A DNA stretch of 64,000 nucleotides from Paramesorhizobium sp049065735. GTDB taxonomy: Bacteria; Pseudomonadota; Alphaproteobacteria; Rhizobiales; Rhizobiaceae. The DNA is taken from assembly GCF_049065735.1 (NCBI RefSeq), contig NZ_JBAKHD010000004.1:62001-126000 (forward strand). Direction: 5' to 3'. Positions 12,185 through 21,910 of this stretch are shown piece by piece; within the stretch, counting starts at the first letter, position 1, and each line of letters begins with the position of its first letter. A program made the translations under genes and the position numbers. A model generated the notes under the pieces. The model had not been told where the DNA came from. It made no database searches and worked only from the letters and a program-made list of their open reading frames with translations.

Positions 12185-13759
12185 GTGTCAGCTGTATCCG
12201 CCAACCCGCCGCTTCTTGATGTGCGCCGGATCACCAAGGTTTTTGGTAATCTGGTGGCATGCGATGCGGTTGACCTCGTCATTGAGCCGGGGGAAATCCA
12301 CGCGCTGCTGGGCGAGAACGGCGCGGGCAAGTCGACCCTTGTGAAAATGCTGTTCGGCTCGCTCCAACCCGCTTCGGGCGAGATATTCTGGAAGGGCCGC
12401 CCCGTTTCCATTTCCAATCCCGCTATGGCGCGCGGGCTCGGCATCGGCATGGTGTTTCAGCATTTTTCGCTGTTCGACTCCCTGACCGCAGCGGAGAACA
12501 TCGCGTTATCGCTCGACAAGTCCATACCACTCAAGACGATTGCCGCCAAGGCGCGCGAGATTGGCGAGGCGTACGGCCTGCCGCTCGACCCCGACAGCGT
12601 GGTCGGCGACCTCTCGGTGGGCGAGCGCCAGCGCATCGAGATCATCCGCTGTCTCTTGCAGGAGCCGGATCTGATCATTCTCGACGAGCCGACCTCCGTG
12701 CTGACGCCGCAGGAGGCCGACCGCCTGTTCGAGACGCTGGAGCGGCTGCGCGCCGAGGGCAAATCGATCCTCTATATCAGCCATCGGCTGGAGGAGGTGA
12801 AGCGCCTCTGCGACCGCGCCACGGTCCTGCGCCACGGCAAGGTGGTGGGCCATTGCGACCCGAGACAGCAGACCGCCGCCTCACTCGCCCGCATGATGGT
12901 CGGCAATGAGATCAAGATGGTTCAGCGCGACGCCCTTACGGCAAGCCTGCCGAACCACGCAAAACCGCTTCTCCAGATCGTGAACCTCAGCCAGCCGCCG
13001 CGCGGGCCGTTCTCCACCGCGCTTCACGATATGAACCTCTCCGTCCATGCGGGCGAAATCATCGGCATTGCCGGGGTAGCGGGCAACGGGCAGGGCGAGT
13101 TCTTCGAGGCGGTGTCAGGCGAGGTGCTTCAGGCCAATGCCGGTATGGTGTTGATATCAGGGGTTCCCGCCGGGCGCGCGGATATCGAGAAGCGCAGACG
13201 CCTCGGCGCGGCCTTCGTGCCGGAGGAGCGGCTGGGCCACGGCGCGGTGCCCGATTTGCCGCTGACCGACAATCTTCTCCTTTCCCGCCATGCCACCGAC
13301 GGCAAGGCCTTCCTCAAGGGCGGCCCGCTGAAGATCTTGCGCCATCGCGGCCTGCAAGCCGCCGTAGGTGCAATCGTCAAGGCGATGGACGTGCGCAAGA
13401 GCGGCGAAAACCCCGATGCTGCCGCGCTATCGGGCGGAAATCTGCAAAAATTCATAATCGGGCGTGAGCTCGCCCGCAAGCCTGCCGTGCTGGTGGTCAA
13501 TCAGCCGACATGGGGCGTGGACGCAGGAGCCGCGGCGCATATTCGCCAGTCGCTGGTCGATCTTGCTCGCAGTGGTTCTGCCGTTCTCGTCATCAGCCAG
13601 GATCTGGACGAGCTTCTCGAAATCTGCGACCGCATTGCCGTCATGAACCACGGCACGCTTTCGGAAGCGCTTCCGACAAGCGAGGTGACGCTCGAAAAGA
13701 TCGGCTTGATGATGGGCGGGGCCGACGCTGGGCGGAAGATCACAGGCAAGGCGGCATGA
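12185..13759 (+). CDS. ABC transporter ATP-binding protein of the BMP/nucleoside type (two ABC domains)
   Basis: The 524-residue protein contains two fused nucleotide-binding domains like RbsA. The first has Walker A GENGAGKSTLVKMLFG (about residue 39), signature LSVGERQRIEI and Walker B LIILDEPTSVL. The second has a degenerate P-loop (GVAGNGQGEFFE) with signature LSGGNLQKFIIGRELA and NQPTWGVD. It energises the two permeases that follow. The GTG start sits behind a GGGGGA ribosome site. The stop overlaps the next start by ATGA, indicating translational coupling. Family knowledge links BMP-type systems to purine nucleosides or related solutes; the substrate is inferred. Confidence 0.92.
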   Translation: MSAVSANPPLLDVRRITKVFGNLVACDAVDLVIEPGEIHALLGENGAGKSTLVKMLFGSLQPASGEIFWKGRPVSISNPAMARGLGIGMVFQHFSLFDSLTAAENIALSLDKSIPLKTIAAKAREIGEAYGLPLDPDSVVGDLSVGERQRIEIIRCLLQEPDLIILDEPTSVLTPQEADRLFETLERLRAEGKSILYISHRLEEVKRLCDRATVLRHGKVVGHCDPRQQTAASLARMMVGNEIKMVQRDALTASLPNHAKPLLQIVNLSQPPRGPFSTALHDMNLSVHAGEIIGIAGVAGNGQGEFFEAVSGEVLQANAGMVLISGVPAGRADIEKRRRLGAAFVPEERLGHGAVPDLPLTDNLLLSRHATDGKAFLKGGPLKILRHRGLQAAVGAIVKAMDVRKSGENPDAAALSGGNLQKFIIGRELARKPAVLVVNQPTWGVDAGAAAHIRQSLVDLARSGSAVLVISQDLDELLEICDRIAVMNHGTLSEALPTSEVTLEKIGLMMGGADAGRKITGKAA

Positions 13760-14844
13760 TGCGTATCGAACTCGTCAAGCGGCCGCAACATTCCGTCCTG
13801 TTCAGCGCGCTTTCCCCTCTGATCGCTCTGATGCTGACGCTCGTCGCTGGGGCAATCCTCTTCGCGCTGATGGGCAAACCGCCGCTTCACGCTCTCTATG
13901 TCTATTTCATCGAGCCGCTGACCGAGGTTTGGTCGCTGCATGAGCTGATGGTCAAGGCCGCACCGCTGATCCTGATCGCGGCCGGCCTTTCGCTTTGCTA
14001 CCGCGCCAATGTCTGGAACATCGGCGCGGAAGGGCAGTTCATCGCCGGGGCGATTGCCGGGTCGGTGCTGCCGGTGATGTTCCCGGATTTCCAGTTCTGG
14101 GCGGTGCTGCCCTTGATGCTATTGATGGGCATGGCCGGCGGCGCGGCCTATGCCGCCATCCCCGCCTTCCTCAAGGTGCGCTTCAACACCAATGAGATCC
14201 TGACGAGCCTGATGCTGGTCTATATCGCGCAATATTTCCTCGATTGGATCGTGCGCGGCCCGTGGCGCAATCCGGAAGGCTATAATTTCCCCGAGACGCG
14301 GCAGTTCAACGCCTCTGCCGTCCTGCCGGAAGTGTGGTCCGCATCGGGCCGCGCCCATTGGGGCATCGTGTTGGCCATCCTCACCGCGCTCATCCTCTGG
14401 TTCGTGCTTGCGCGCACCATGAAGGGCTTCGAGGTGCGGGTGCTCGGCGGCAGCCCGCGGGCAGGGCGCTTCGCCGGGTTCAGCGCTGGGAGGATGACCT
14501 TCTTCGTCTTCCTCGTCTCCGGCGCTTGTGCCGGCCTGGCGGGTATCGCGGAAGTCTCCGGCGCCATCGGCCAGCTTCGCCCCAGCATTTCGCCGGGCTA
14601 TGGCTTCACCGCCATCATCGTCGCATTTCTGGGCCGGCTCAACCCGCTCGGCATTGTCGCCGCCGGGTTCGTCCTCGCTTTGTCCTATCTGGGCGGCGAG
14701 GCGGCGCAGGTTGCCATCGGCATTTCGGAAAAATCCGCCCGCATCTTTCAGGGCATGATCCTGTTCTTCGTGCTGGCGAGCGACACGCTCATTCATTACC
14801 GCATCCGGCTCGTCTCATCGAAGCCGGTTAAGAAGGAGGGCTGA
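13756..14844 (+). CDS. ABC transporter permease 1, BMP/nucleoside type
   Basis: A 362-residue polytopic inner-membrane protein of the simple-sugar/nucleoside permease family. It has an N-terminal hydrophobic segment, then the conserved LSLCYRANVWNIGAEGQFIAG region (about residue 80), KVRFNTNEILTSLMLVYIAQ, and the loop VLGGSPRAGRFAGFS before the last helices. The start overlaps the ATPase stop (ATGA), and a second ATG follows immediately. It pairs with the next gene to form the translocation pore. A frame extending further upstream exists but would run deep into the ATPase gene. Confidence 0.92.
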   Translation: MMRIELVKRPQHSVLFSALSPLIALMLTLVAGAILFALMGKPPLHALYVYFIEPLTEVWSLHELMVKAAPLILIAAGLSLCYRANVWNIGAEGQFIAGAIAGSVLPVMFPDFQFWAVLPLMLLMGMAGGAAYAAIPAFLKVRFNTNEILTSLMLVYIAQYFLDWIVRGPWRNPEGYNFPETRQFNASAVLPEVWSASGRAHWGIVLAILTALILWFVLARTMKGFEVRVLGGSPRAGRFAGFSAGRMTFFVFLVSGACAGLAGIAEVSGAIGQLRPSISPGYGFTAIIVAFLGRLNPLGIVAAGFVLALSYLGGEAAQVAIGISEKSARIFQGMILFFVLASDTLIHYRIRLVSSKPVKKEG

Positions 14845-14847
14845 CGC

Positions 14848-15768
14848 ATGGAGATGACCGAGGCCATCCTGTTGACCGTCGCCACCGCCGCCACGCCGCT
14901 ACTCATCGCCGCCATTGGCGAACTGGTAGTGGAGCGCTCCGGCGTCCTCAATCTCGGCGTCGAAGGCATGATGATCATGGGCGCTGTCACGGCCTTCGCC
15001 GCCGCGCAGATGACCGGATCGGCCTGGCTCGGCATGTTCGCCGCCATCCTCGCGGGCGCGGCCTTCTCGGCGCTGTTCGGCTTCCTCACGCTGACGCTGG
15101 TGACCAATCAAGTGGCGAGTGGCTTGGCGCTCACCATTCTGGGGCTCGGCGCCTCCGCCATGATCGGCGAGAGCTTTGTCGGCCTGCCCGGCGTGCGCAT
15201 GGAAGCGATCCATATCCCGTACCTCAGCGAGGTACCGCTTATCGGTAAATTCCTGTTCGGGCAGGCCCCGATTTTCTATCTCTCGATCCTGCTCGTCGTC
15301 GGCGTCCACTGGTTCCTGTTCCGCACCCGCGCCGGGCTGACGCTGCGCGCCATCGGCGACAACCACAAATCGGCCCATGTGCTGGGCGTCCATGTGGTGC
15401 GCACCCGCTATCTCGCTGTTCTGTTCGGCGGCGCCTGCGCCGGGCTTGCGGGTGCACAGCTCTCGCTCGTTTACGTGCCGCAATGGGTGGAAAACATGAC
15501 CGCCGGTCGCGGCTGGATCGCGCTGGCGCTTGTCGTTTTCGCCTCCTGGCGGCCATGGCGCGTGCTGGCGGGGGCCTATCTCTTCGGCGCGGTCACCATC
15601 GGACAACTGCACACGCAGGCGCTTGGCTTCGGCCTGCCGTCGCAGTTCCTGTCCGCCTTGCCCTATCTGGCGACGATTCTGGTTCTCGTCCTGATCTCGC
15701 GGAACCGTCGTGCGACCATGATCAATACCCCGGCCTCGCTTGGCAAACCCTTCGTGCCGGACCGGTAA
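14848..15768 (+). CDS. ABC transporter permease 2, BMP/nucleoside type
   Basis: The 306-residue membrane protein is a shorter homologue of permease 1. Its conserved regions are VVERSGVLNLGVEGMMIMGA (about residue 27), TNQVASGLALTILGLG, and the cytoplasmic loop LRAIGDNHKSAHVLGV before the final helices. The start is 3 bases after the previous stop, with GAAGGAGG inside the upstream gene end as ribosome site. The long and short permease pair with a two-domain ATPase is the standard arrangement for BMP-dependent importers. Confidence 0.92.
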   Translation: MEMTEAILLTVATAATPLLIAAIGELVVERSGVLNLGVEGMMIMGAVTAFAAAQMTGSAWLGMFAAILAGAAFSALFGFLTLTLVTNQVASGLALTILGLGASAMIGESFVGLPGVRMEAIHIPYLSEVPLIGKFLFGQAPIFYLSILLVVGVHWFLFRTRAGLTLRAIGDNHKSAHVLGVHVVRTRYLAVLFGGACAGLAGAQLSLVYVPQWVENMTAGRGWIALALVVFASWRPWRVLAGAYLFGAVTIGQLHTQALGFGLPSQFLSALPYLATILVLVLISRNRRATMINTPASLGKPFVPDR

Positions 15769-15801
15769 CCAGACACACTTGATAACAGGAGAGCAGTCAA
15801 C

Positions 15802-16869
15802 ATGAGGAAAATGCTTCTGGCGCTTGCCGCTGCAGCGAGTGTCGCATTTGCGGGCGCGGCCCATGCCGAGGACAAGCTGAAGGTCGGCTTCATCTATATC
15901 GGACCGCCCGGCGATTTCGGCTGGACCTATCAGCACGATCAGGGCCGCAAGGCGCTCGAGGCGGCGCTGGGCGACAAGATCGAGACCACCTATCTGGAAA
16001 ACGTACCCGAGGGTTCGGATGCCGAACGCTCCATCGAGCGTCTGGCGCGCTCGGGCGCGAAGCTGATCTTCACAACCTCCTTCGGCTATATGGACGCCAC
16101 GATCAAGGTCGCCAAGAAGTTCCCGGACGTGAAGTTCGAGCACGCGACCGGCTACAAGACCGCCGACAATGTCGCGGTCTACAATTCGCGCTTCTATGAA
16201 GGCCGCTACGTGCAGGGCCAGATCGCCGCGAAAATGTCGAAGGCGGGCGTCGCCGGCTACATCGCCTCGGTGCCGGTGCCCGAAGTGGTGCAGGGCATCA
16301 ACTCCTTCATGCTGGGCGCGCAGTCGGTCAACCCGAATTTCAAGGTCAAGGTCATCTGGGTCAATTCCTGGTTCGATCCGGGCAAGGAAGCCGACGCCGC
16401 CAAGGCGCTGATCGATCAGGGCGTCGACATCATCACCCAGCACACCGATTCCACCGCGGCCATGCAGGTGGCGGCTGAGCGCGGCATTAAGGCTTTCGGC
16501 CAGGCATCCGACATGATCAAGTTCGGCCCGCAGACGCAGCTGACCTCGATCGTCGACAATTGGGCGCCCTACTATATCGAGCGCACCAAAGCGGTGCTCG
16601 ACGGCACGTGGAAATCGCAGAATATTTTCCACGGCATGCATGACGGCTTCGTCGTGATGGCGCCCTACACCAATATGCCCGACGACGTGAAGAAGATGGC
16701 CGAAGAGACCCAAGCGAAGATCACCTCGGGCGAGCTGAAACCCTTCACCGGCCCGATCAAGAAGCAGGACGGCTCGGTCTGGCTGAAAGAAGGCGAAACC
16801 GCCGACGACGCCACCATCCTCGGCATGAACTTCTACGTCGCCGGCATCGATGACAAGTTGCCGCAGTAA
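15802..16869 (+). CDS. BMP family ABC transporter substrate-binding protein
   Basis: A 355-residue periplasmic binding protein with a cleavable signal peptide (core LLALAAAASVAFA, cleavage near AHAED). The mature protein has KVGFIYIGPPGDFGWTYQHD, the KLIFTTSFGYMDA segment and VNSWFDPGKEADAAKALIDQ, as in PnrA/Bmp and Med-type proteins. The signal peptide lacks a lipobox cysteine, so it is soluble in the periplasm rather than a lipoprotein. It delivers substrate to the preceding permeases. GGAGAG lies 8 or so bases before the ATG. A terminator closes the operon right after this gene. Confidence 0.93.
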   Translation: MRKMLLALAAAASVAFAGAAHAEDKLKVGFIYIGPPGDFGWTYQHDQGRKALEAALGDKIETTYLENVPEGSDAERSIERLARSGAKLIFTTSFGYMDATIKVAKKFPDVKFEHATGYKTADNVAVYNSRFYEGRYVQGQIAAKMSKAGVAGYIASVPVPEVVQGINSFMLGAQSVNPNFKVKVIWVNSWFDPGKEADAAKALIDQGVDIITQHTDSTAAMQVAAERGIKAFGQASDMIKFGPQTQLTSIVDNWAPYYIERTKAVLDGTWKSQNIFHGMHDGFVVMAPYTNMPDDVKKMAEETQAKITSGELKPFTGPIKKQDGSVWLKEGETADDATILGMNFYVAGIDDKLPQ

Positions 16870-16892
16870 GACACTGGCCTGTTGATGTTGGA

Positions 16893-16920
16893 GAGCGCCG
16901 GGAAACCGGCGCTCCTTTTT
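16893..16920 (+). terminator. Rho-independent terminator of the BMP-type ABC operon
   Basis: A perfect 9-base stem GAGCGCCGG/CCGGCGCTC closed by a GAAA tetraloop is followed by CTTTTT. It starts 24 bases after the binding-protein stop codon, marking the end of the four-gene transport operon. Confidence 0.95.
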
Positions 16921-17043
16921 ACGGATTGGCGTGCGGGAATGATACGCTTCTCCCCAGCGTTGCGGTGATGGGAGACGTTGTCCCGCGCTCTCCGTGGAAG
17001 AGGGACATGTCACCAGCTCGCGCTTGGCGTCCGCGGTGGGGGT

Positions 17044-17605
17044 GTTTCTATCCGCGCCTCCGCGAAGGAGGCGACGCGGTGAAGAATACGCCAAGGGCAT
17101 GGCGAAAATGTTTCGATCCACGCCTCCGTGAAGGAGGCAACGTATGTTCGGGTATCGAGGCCGCGTCAGTCGCATGGTTTCGATCCACGCCTCCGTGAAG
17201 GAGGCGACTCATGCCGAGGCGGTCGCCTTCGCTGGCATTGCCGTTTCGATCCACGCCTCCGTGAAGGAGGCGACACGCCTATCGCATCGAGGGCTTCGAC
17301 CTGTCTTTGTTTCGATCCACGCCTCCGTGAAGGAGGCGACGACAACCCGCGCGGGACCCCGCAGCACGGGGGGTTTCGATCCACGCCTCCGTGAAGGAGG
17401 CGACGGCGGCTTCGGCGTCCATCTCGCCTGTGCGGCGCGTTTCGATCCACGCCTCCGTGAAGGAGGCGACCATCCCGCCGATACGAGGCCAAATCGACGG
17501 AATATCGTTTCGATCCACGCCTCCGTGAAGGAGGCGACCCGAGGTCCGATACCCATCTTCGCGCCGCCTCTCAGTTTCGATCCACGCCTCCGTGAAGGAG
17601 GCGAC
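17044..17605 (-). CRISPR. CRISPR array, 9 repeats and 8 spacers, type I-C-like repeat, no cas genes nearby
   Basis: Nine 32-base repeats start at 17044, 17110, 17177, 17243, 17309, 17373, 17439, 17507 and 17574. The plus-strand consensus begins GTTTCGATCCACGCCTCC and ends GTGAAGGAGGCGAC. Spacers are 32 to 36 bases and all different. The seven right-hand repeats are identical; the one at 17110 has one change and the one at 17044 has three. Read on the minus strand, the repeat begins GTCGCCTCCTTCACGG and ends GTGGATCGAAAC, resembling type I-C repeats. Decay at the low-coordinate end fits a leader on the high-coordinate side. Protein-like frames across it are artefacts of the repeat. No cas gene is recognisable anywhere in the window. 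Confidence 0.97.
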
Positions 17606-17760
17606 TGGTTGCTGATAACCGATTGTTATAGCGGAGAAAAGCCGTTGGCTGGCGCGAAGCTGATGGCCCCTATCGCCGCAATGAATGCAGGCGAGGGGAC
17701 AGAAAGCAATAAAATCCATGATTTCAATGAGCTGTGGGTGGTGCGAACCTGTCGGCACTT
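17606..17760 (-). promoter_or_regulatory. Probable CRISPR leader
   Basis: This stretch lies next to the best-conserved repeat, on the side where new spacers would enter if the array is read on the minus strand. It is locally richer in A and T than its surroundings (for example AGCAATAAAATCCATGATTT at 17707-17726), as expected for a leader with the array promoter. No open frame here is convincing. Assignment as leader rests on position, orientation and composition; no promoter boxes were assigned with confidence. Confidence 0.6.
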
Positions 17761-17853
17761 TGCAACACGCTTCAGGTTCGCGGCGGCTTTTCCTGTCGGA
17801 CTGGGGTATTCAGGCGCCGGACCCGTCGCAAGCTCCGACATTCCGACCCGGTG

Positions 17854-18468
17854 CTAAAACTCCACCATCCCCGACAGTGCCTCCTCCAGCATCCGCTCAT
17901 AGCGTTTGCGCGGCACTTCGATGGCGCCGAAGCGTTCCAGGTGCTGGGTGGTGAATTGCGTGTCGAGGAGGGTGAAACCGCGGGCGTTGAGGTGCTCGAT
18001 GAGGTGGACGAGGCAGACCTTGGAGGCGTCGGTCTCGCGCGAGAACATGCTTTCGCCGAAGAAGGCCTTGCCCAGCGTCACGCCGTAGAGCCCGCCGACG
18101 AGCTGCCCCTCGCGCCAAGCCTCGACGGTGTGGCAATGGCCGCGCTTGAAGAGGGCGGTATAGACCTCGCGGATCGGTTGGTTGATCCAGGTGCGGGCGC
18201 GCTTGCCCGTGCCGCCGGCGCAGCCTTCGATAACGCCTTCGAAATCCGTGTCGAGCCGGATCTCGAAGCGCCCCTGCCGGATCACCTTCCGCAGGCTCTT
18301 CGGCACATGGAAATTGTCGAGGGGAATGATGCCGCGCTTTTGCGGCCTGACCCAGAACACCTCCGGGTCGTCGGCGTCTTCCGCCATGGGGAAGACGCCC
18401 GAGGCATAGGCGCGCAGAAGGAGATCAGGCGAAATACGGTAATCGTTCGCCTGCCTCCCCAATGCCAT
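17854..18468 (-). CDS. aat: Leucyl/phenylalanyl-tRNA-protein transferase
   Basis: The 204-residue protein shows the Aat pattern throughout: LLLRAYASGVFPMAE near the N-terminus, EVFWVRPQKRGIIPLD, GGLYGVTLGKAFFGESMFS in the core and LLDTQFTTQHLERFGA near the end. Aat adds Leu or Phe to N-terminal Arg or Lys of target proteins, directing them to ClpS/ClpAP degradation (bacterial N-end rule). It starts 5 bases after the accC stop and is the last gene of the aroQ-accB-accC-aat set. Confidence 0.95.
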   Translation of the reverse strand: MALGRQANDYRISPDLLLRAYASGVFPMAEDADDPEVFWVRPQKRGIIPLDNFHVPKSLRKVIRQGRFEIRLDTDFEGVIEGCAGGTGKRARTWINQPIREVYTALFKRGHCHTVEAWREGQLVGGLYGVTLGKAFFGESMFSRETDASKVCLVHLIEHLNARGFTLLDTQFTTQHLERFGAIEVPRKRYERMLEEALSGMVEF

Positions 18469-18473
18469 GCCGG

Positions 18474-19835
<1,362 letters not shown>

Positions 19836-19851
19836 CGTGTCTCGCCCGTCC

Positions 19852-20322
19852 TTATTCGACAACGACCAGCGGCTCGCCATATTCGACGGGCTGGGCATCA
19901 TCGACAAGGATGGCCGTCACGGTTCCCGCGCGGGGCGAAGGGATCTGGTTCATCGTCTTCATCGCCTCGATGATCATCAGGGTCTGGCCTTCCTTGACCT
20001 TCTGGCCAACCTCGATGAAGGGCTTCGCGCCGGGGGCGGGGGCAAGATAAGCCGTGCCGACCATGGGCGAAGGAACGGCGTTCTTCGATGCATCGGCGGG
20101 CTTCGGCGCCTCCACGGCCACAGGCGCAGCGGCCACGGGAGCCGGAGCCGCCGCATAGACCGGCGCCTGCTGCGGCACGGTCGCATTGATCGTTACCTGC
20201 CGCGAAACGCGGATGCGCAGGTCGCCCTGTTCGATTTCGATGTCGGTCAGGTCCGTCTGGTTCAGGATTTCCGCGAGATCGCGGATGATCTCCTTATCGA
20301 TACCTGCGCTTCTGTTTGCCAT
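19852..20322 (-). CDS. accB: Acetyl-CoA carboxylase, biotin carboxyl carrier protein
   Basis: A 156-residue carrier protein. The N-terminal helix region (IDKEIIRDLAEILNQTDLTD) is followed by a basic strand and an Ala/Pro-rich linker (about residues 50-85). The C-terminal biotinyl domain has PSPMVGTAYLAPAPG and the biotin-attachment motif EAMKTMNQI, where the Lys is modified. The ATG at 20322 has GGAAAGGG about 9 bases upstream; an ATG six codons earlier is less likely. It shuttles carboxybiotin from AccC to the carboxyltransferase, for fatty acid synthesis. Confidence 0.97.
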   Translation of the reverse strand: MANRSAGIDKEIIRDLAEILNQTDLTDIEIEQGDLRIRVSRQVTINATVPQQAPVYAAAPAPVAAAPVAVEAPKPADASKNAVPSPMVGTAYLAPAPGAKPFIEVGQKVKEGQTLMIIEAMKTMNQIPSPRAGTVTAILVDDAQPVEYGEPLVVVE

Positions 20323-20400
20323 TGCCTGGCCCTTTCCCACTATTCCCGTTCTTCTTTTAATCGCGCGATCCCATCCGAAAAGCCCTCGGCTTTGCGGGGA

Positions 20401-20856
20401 TCATGCGCTGGTGTCGTTCTGCGCGGCGAATGCCGCCAGGGCGCGCAAGCCCATCACGTAGCCGTCCGCGCCGAAGCCGCAAAGGACACCCTTTGCCACT
20501 GGCGAAACGAATGAATGATGCCGGAAGGCCTCCCGCGCATGGATGTTTGAAAGATGCACTTCGACGACCGTGACCTTCGCCGCCCGGATCGCATCCTGCA
20601 GCGCGATCGATGTGTGCGTATAGGCGGCCGGATTGATCAGCACCGACGCGCCTCTTTCCCCGGCTTCCTGGATCCAGTCGATGAGGTCGCCCTCATGGTT
20701 CGACTGCCGGAATTCGATCTCGACGCCAAGGGCCTTGGCCTCGCTTTGGCAGGCCGCCTCAATATCGGCGAGGGTCGCCGCGCCATAGATCCCCGGCTCA
20801 CGCTTTCCCAGCATGTTGAGATTGGGACCGTTGAGAACAAGGATCGTCTGGGCCAT
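20401..20856 (-). CDS. aroQ: 3-dehydroquinate dehydratase, type II
   Basis: The 151-residue protein has the type II signature ILVLNGPNLNMLGKREPGIYG, including the conserved Asn and Tyr. It also has FRQSNHEGDLIDWIQ, INPAAYTHTSIALQDA and VEVHLSNIHAREAFRHHS. It dehydrates 3-dehydroquinate in the shikimate pathway as a dodecamer in known members. It is the first gene of the aroQ-accB-accC-aat unit, separated from accB by 78 bases. The aroQ-accBC linkage is common in alpha- and gammaproteobacteria. Confidence 0.97.
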   Translation of the reverse strand: MAQTILVLNGPNLNMLGKREPGIYGAATLADIEAACQSEAKALGVEIEFRQSNHEGDLIDWIQEAGERGASVLINPAAYTHTSIALQDAIRAAKVTVVEVHLSNIHAREAFRHHSFVSPVAKGVLCGFGADGYVMGLRALAAFAAQNDTSA

Positions 20857-21037
20857 ATCCGGTTACTGCTACTGACCTTTGGAACTGCCGGTACTTCAAG
20901 ACATCGGTATTTCAAGACGTCAACGCGGATGCGCATTCCATATAGAAGGGATGCGCGCAAGGTAAAAGCCTGAAAATGGCGGAAAACGATAGGTTTTTTG
21001 TGTTTTCTCCACCAGTTTTTCGGCTTGCAGGGCTGGC

Positions 21038-21832
21038 TCAGCCATTGCCTTTGCGCTGCTCGGCGATCTTCTCGGCAAGGCCTTCAAGGCCGATTGCGCC
21101 CGGAACCACCTCATTACCGATGATATAGGAGGGCGTACCCGTGATGTTGAGCGCATTGGCGAGCTGGTAATTGATCTGGAACGCCTCGGTGATATCGGGC
21201 GCCTTCATCTTCTCGCGCAGCTTGGCTTCATCCGCGCCGAGCTTCACCGCCAGAGCGATGGCGGAATCCTCCGTGGCGCGGCCCTGGTTGCCCAGAAGCG
21301 TGCGGTGGAACTCAAGATATTTCTCCGGCATCAGCGCTTTGAAAGCCTGCGCTACGATATGCGCTTTCACCGAATCCGGTCCGAGAATGGGGAACTCCTT
21401 CATCACAAAGCGGATGTTCGAGTCGCTCTTGATCAGCGCATCCATGTCGGGCAGGGCGTGCTTGCAGTAGCCGCAATTGTAATCGAAGAACTCAACCACC
21501 GTGACGTCGCCATTGGGATTGCCGAACACCGCATCGCCGGGCGACTTGAACAGCTTGTCCGCATTGGCTGATATCGCCTCGCGCTGACCGTCCCGCGCTG
21601 CTGCCGCCTGCTTGGCTTCGAGCGCGCTCTGCACCTCGAGCATCACTTCCGGGTTCTTGATGAGATAGTCCCGTACGATCTGCTCCACTGCCGCGCGGTC
21701 GAGCGGAGCAGCTTCCGTCGAGGCGGCGACCGCCTCCGGCGCGAGGCGCACATGCCCTGCCTGCACGCCCAGGAAGAGGGCGGCGAGCCCGGCGAAGCCG
21801 CTGGCGAGGGTGATGGTAATGGCTTTTTTCAT
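21038..21832 (-). CDS. Periplasmic DsbA family thiol-disulfide oxidoreductase (Com1-like)
   Basis: The 264-residue protein has an N-terminal signal peptide or anchor (MKKAITITLASGFAGLAALF). A helical region follows (residues 40-90), then a thioredoxin fold with active site FFDYNCGYCKHALPDM. The TGTPSYIIGNEVVPGAIG segment supplies the cis-proline loop. It resembles the Com1/27-kDa outer-membrane DsbA group and probably oxidises or isomerises disulfides in exported proteins. It follows the M48 protease gene on the same strand, 78 bases downstream, suggesting shared transcription and a role in envelope protein quality. Confidence 0.92.
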   Translation of the reverse strand: MKKAITITLASGFAGLAALFLGVQAGHVRLAPEAVAASTEAAPLDRAAVEQIVRDYLIKNPEVMLEVQSALEAKQAAAARDGQREAISANADKLFKSPGDAVFGNPNGDVTVVEFFDYNCGYCKHALPDMDALIKSDSNIRFVMKEFPILGPDSVKAHIVAQAFKALMPEKYLEFHRTLLGNQGRATEDSAIALAVKLGADEAKLREKMKAPDITEAFQINYQLANALNITGTPSYIIGNEVVPGAIGLEGLAEKIAEQRKGNG

Positions 21833-21910
21833 GCGCTTCGTCCCGATTCCCGGATTTGGATTTTGACACTATCTGTATTGAGCAAAGAGGAAGCGCGCCA
21901 GCCCCGCGGG

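Noticed and set aside
14899..17175. A 758-codon minus-strand frame across the BMP transporter genes and into the CRISPR array
   Set aside because: It covers two well-recognised genes in antisense and runs into the repeats; the translation has no domain pattern.
17606..17853. A functional cas gene beside the CRISPR array
   Set aside because: No frame long enough for Cas1 or an effector subunit; the only resemblance is a short, weak Cas2-like string reported as speculative.
16926..17857. Frames across the CRISPR array with repeated FDPRLREGGD, SIHASVKEAT or SFTEAWIET peptides
   Set aside because: These are translations of the repeat unit itself, a known annotation artefact, not tandem-repeat proteins.
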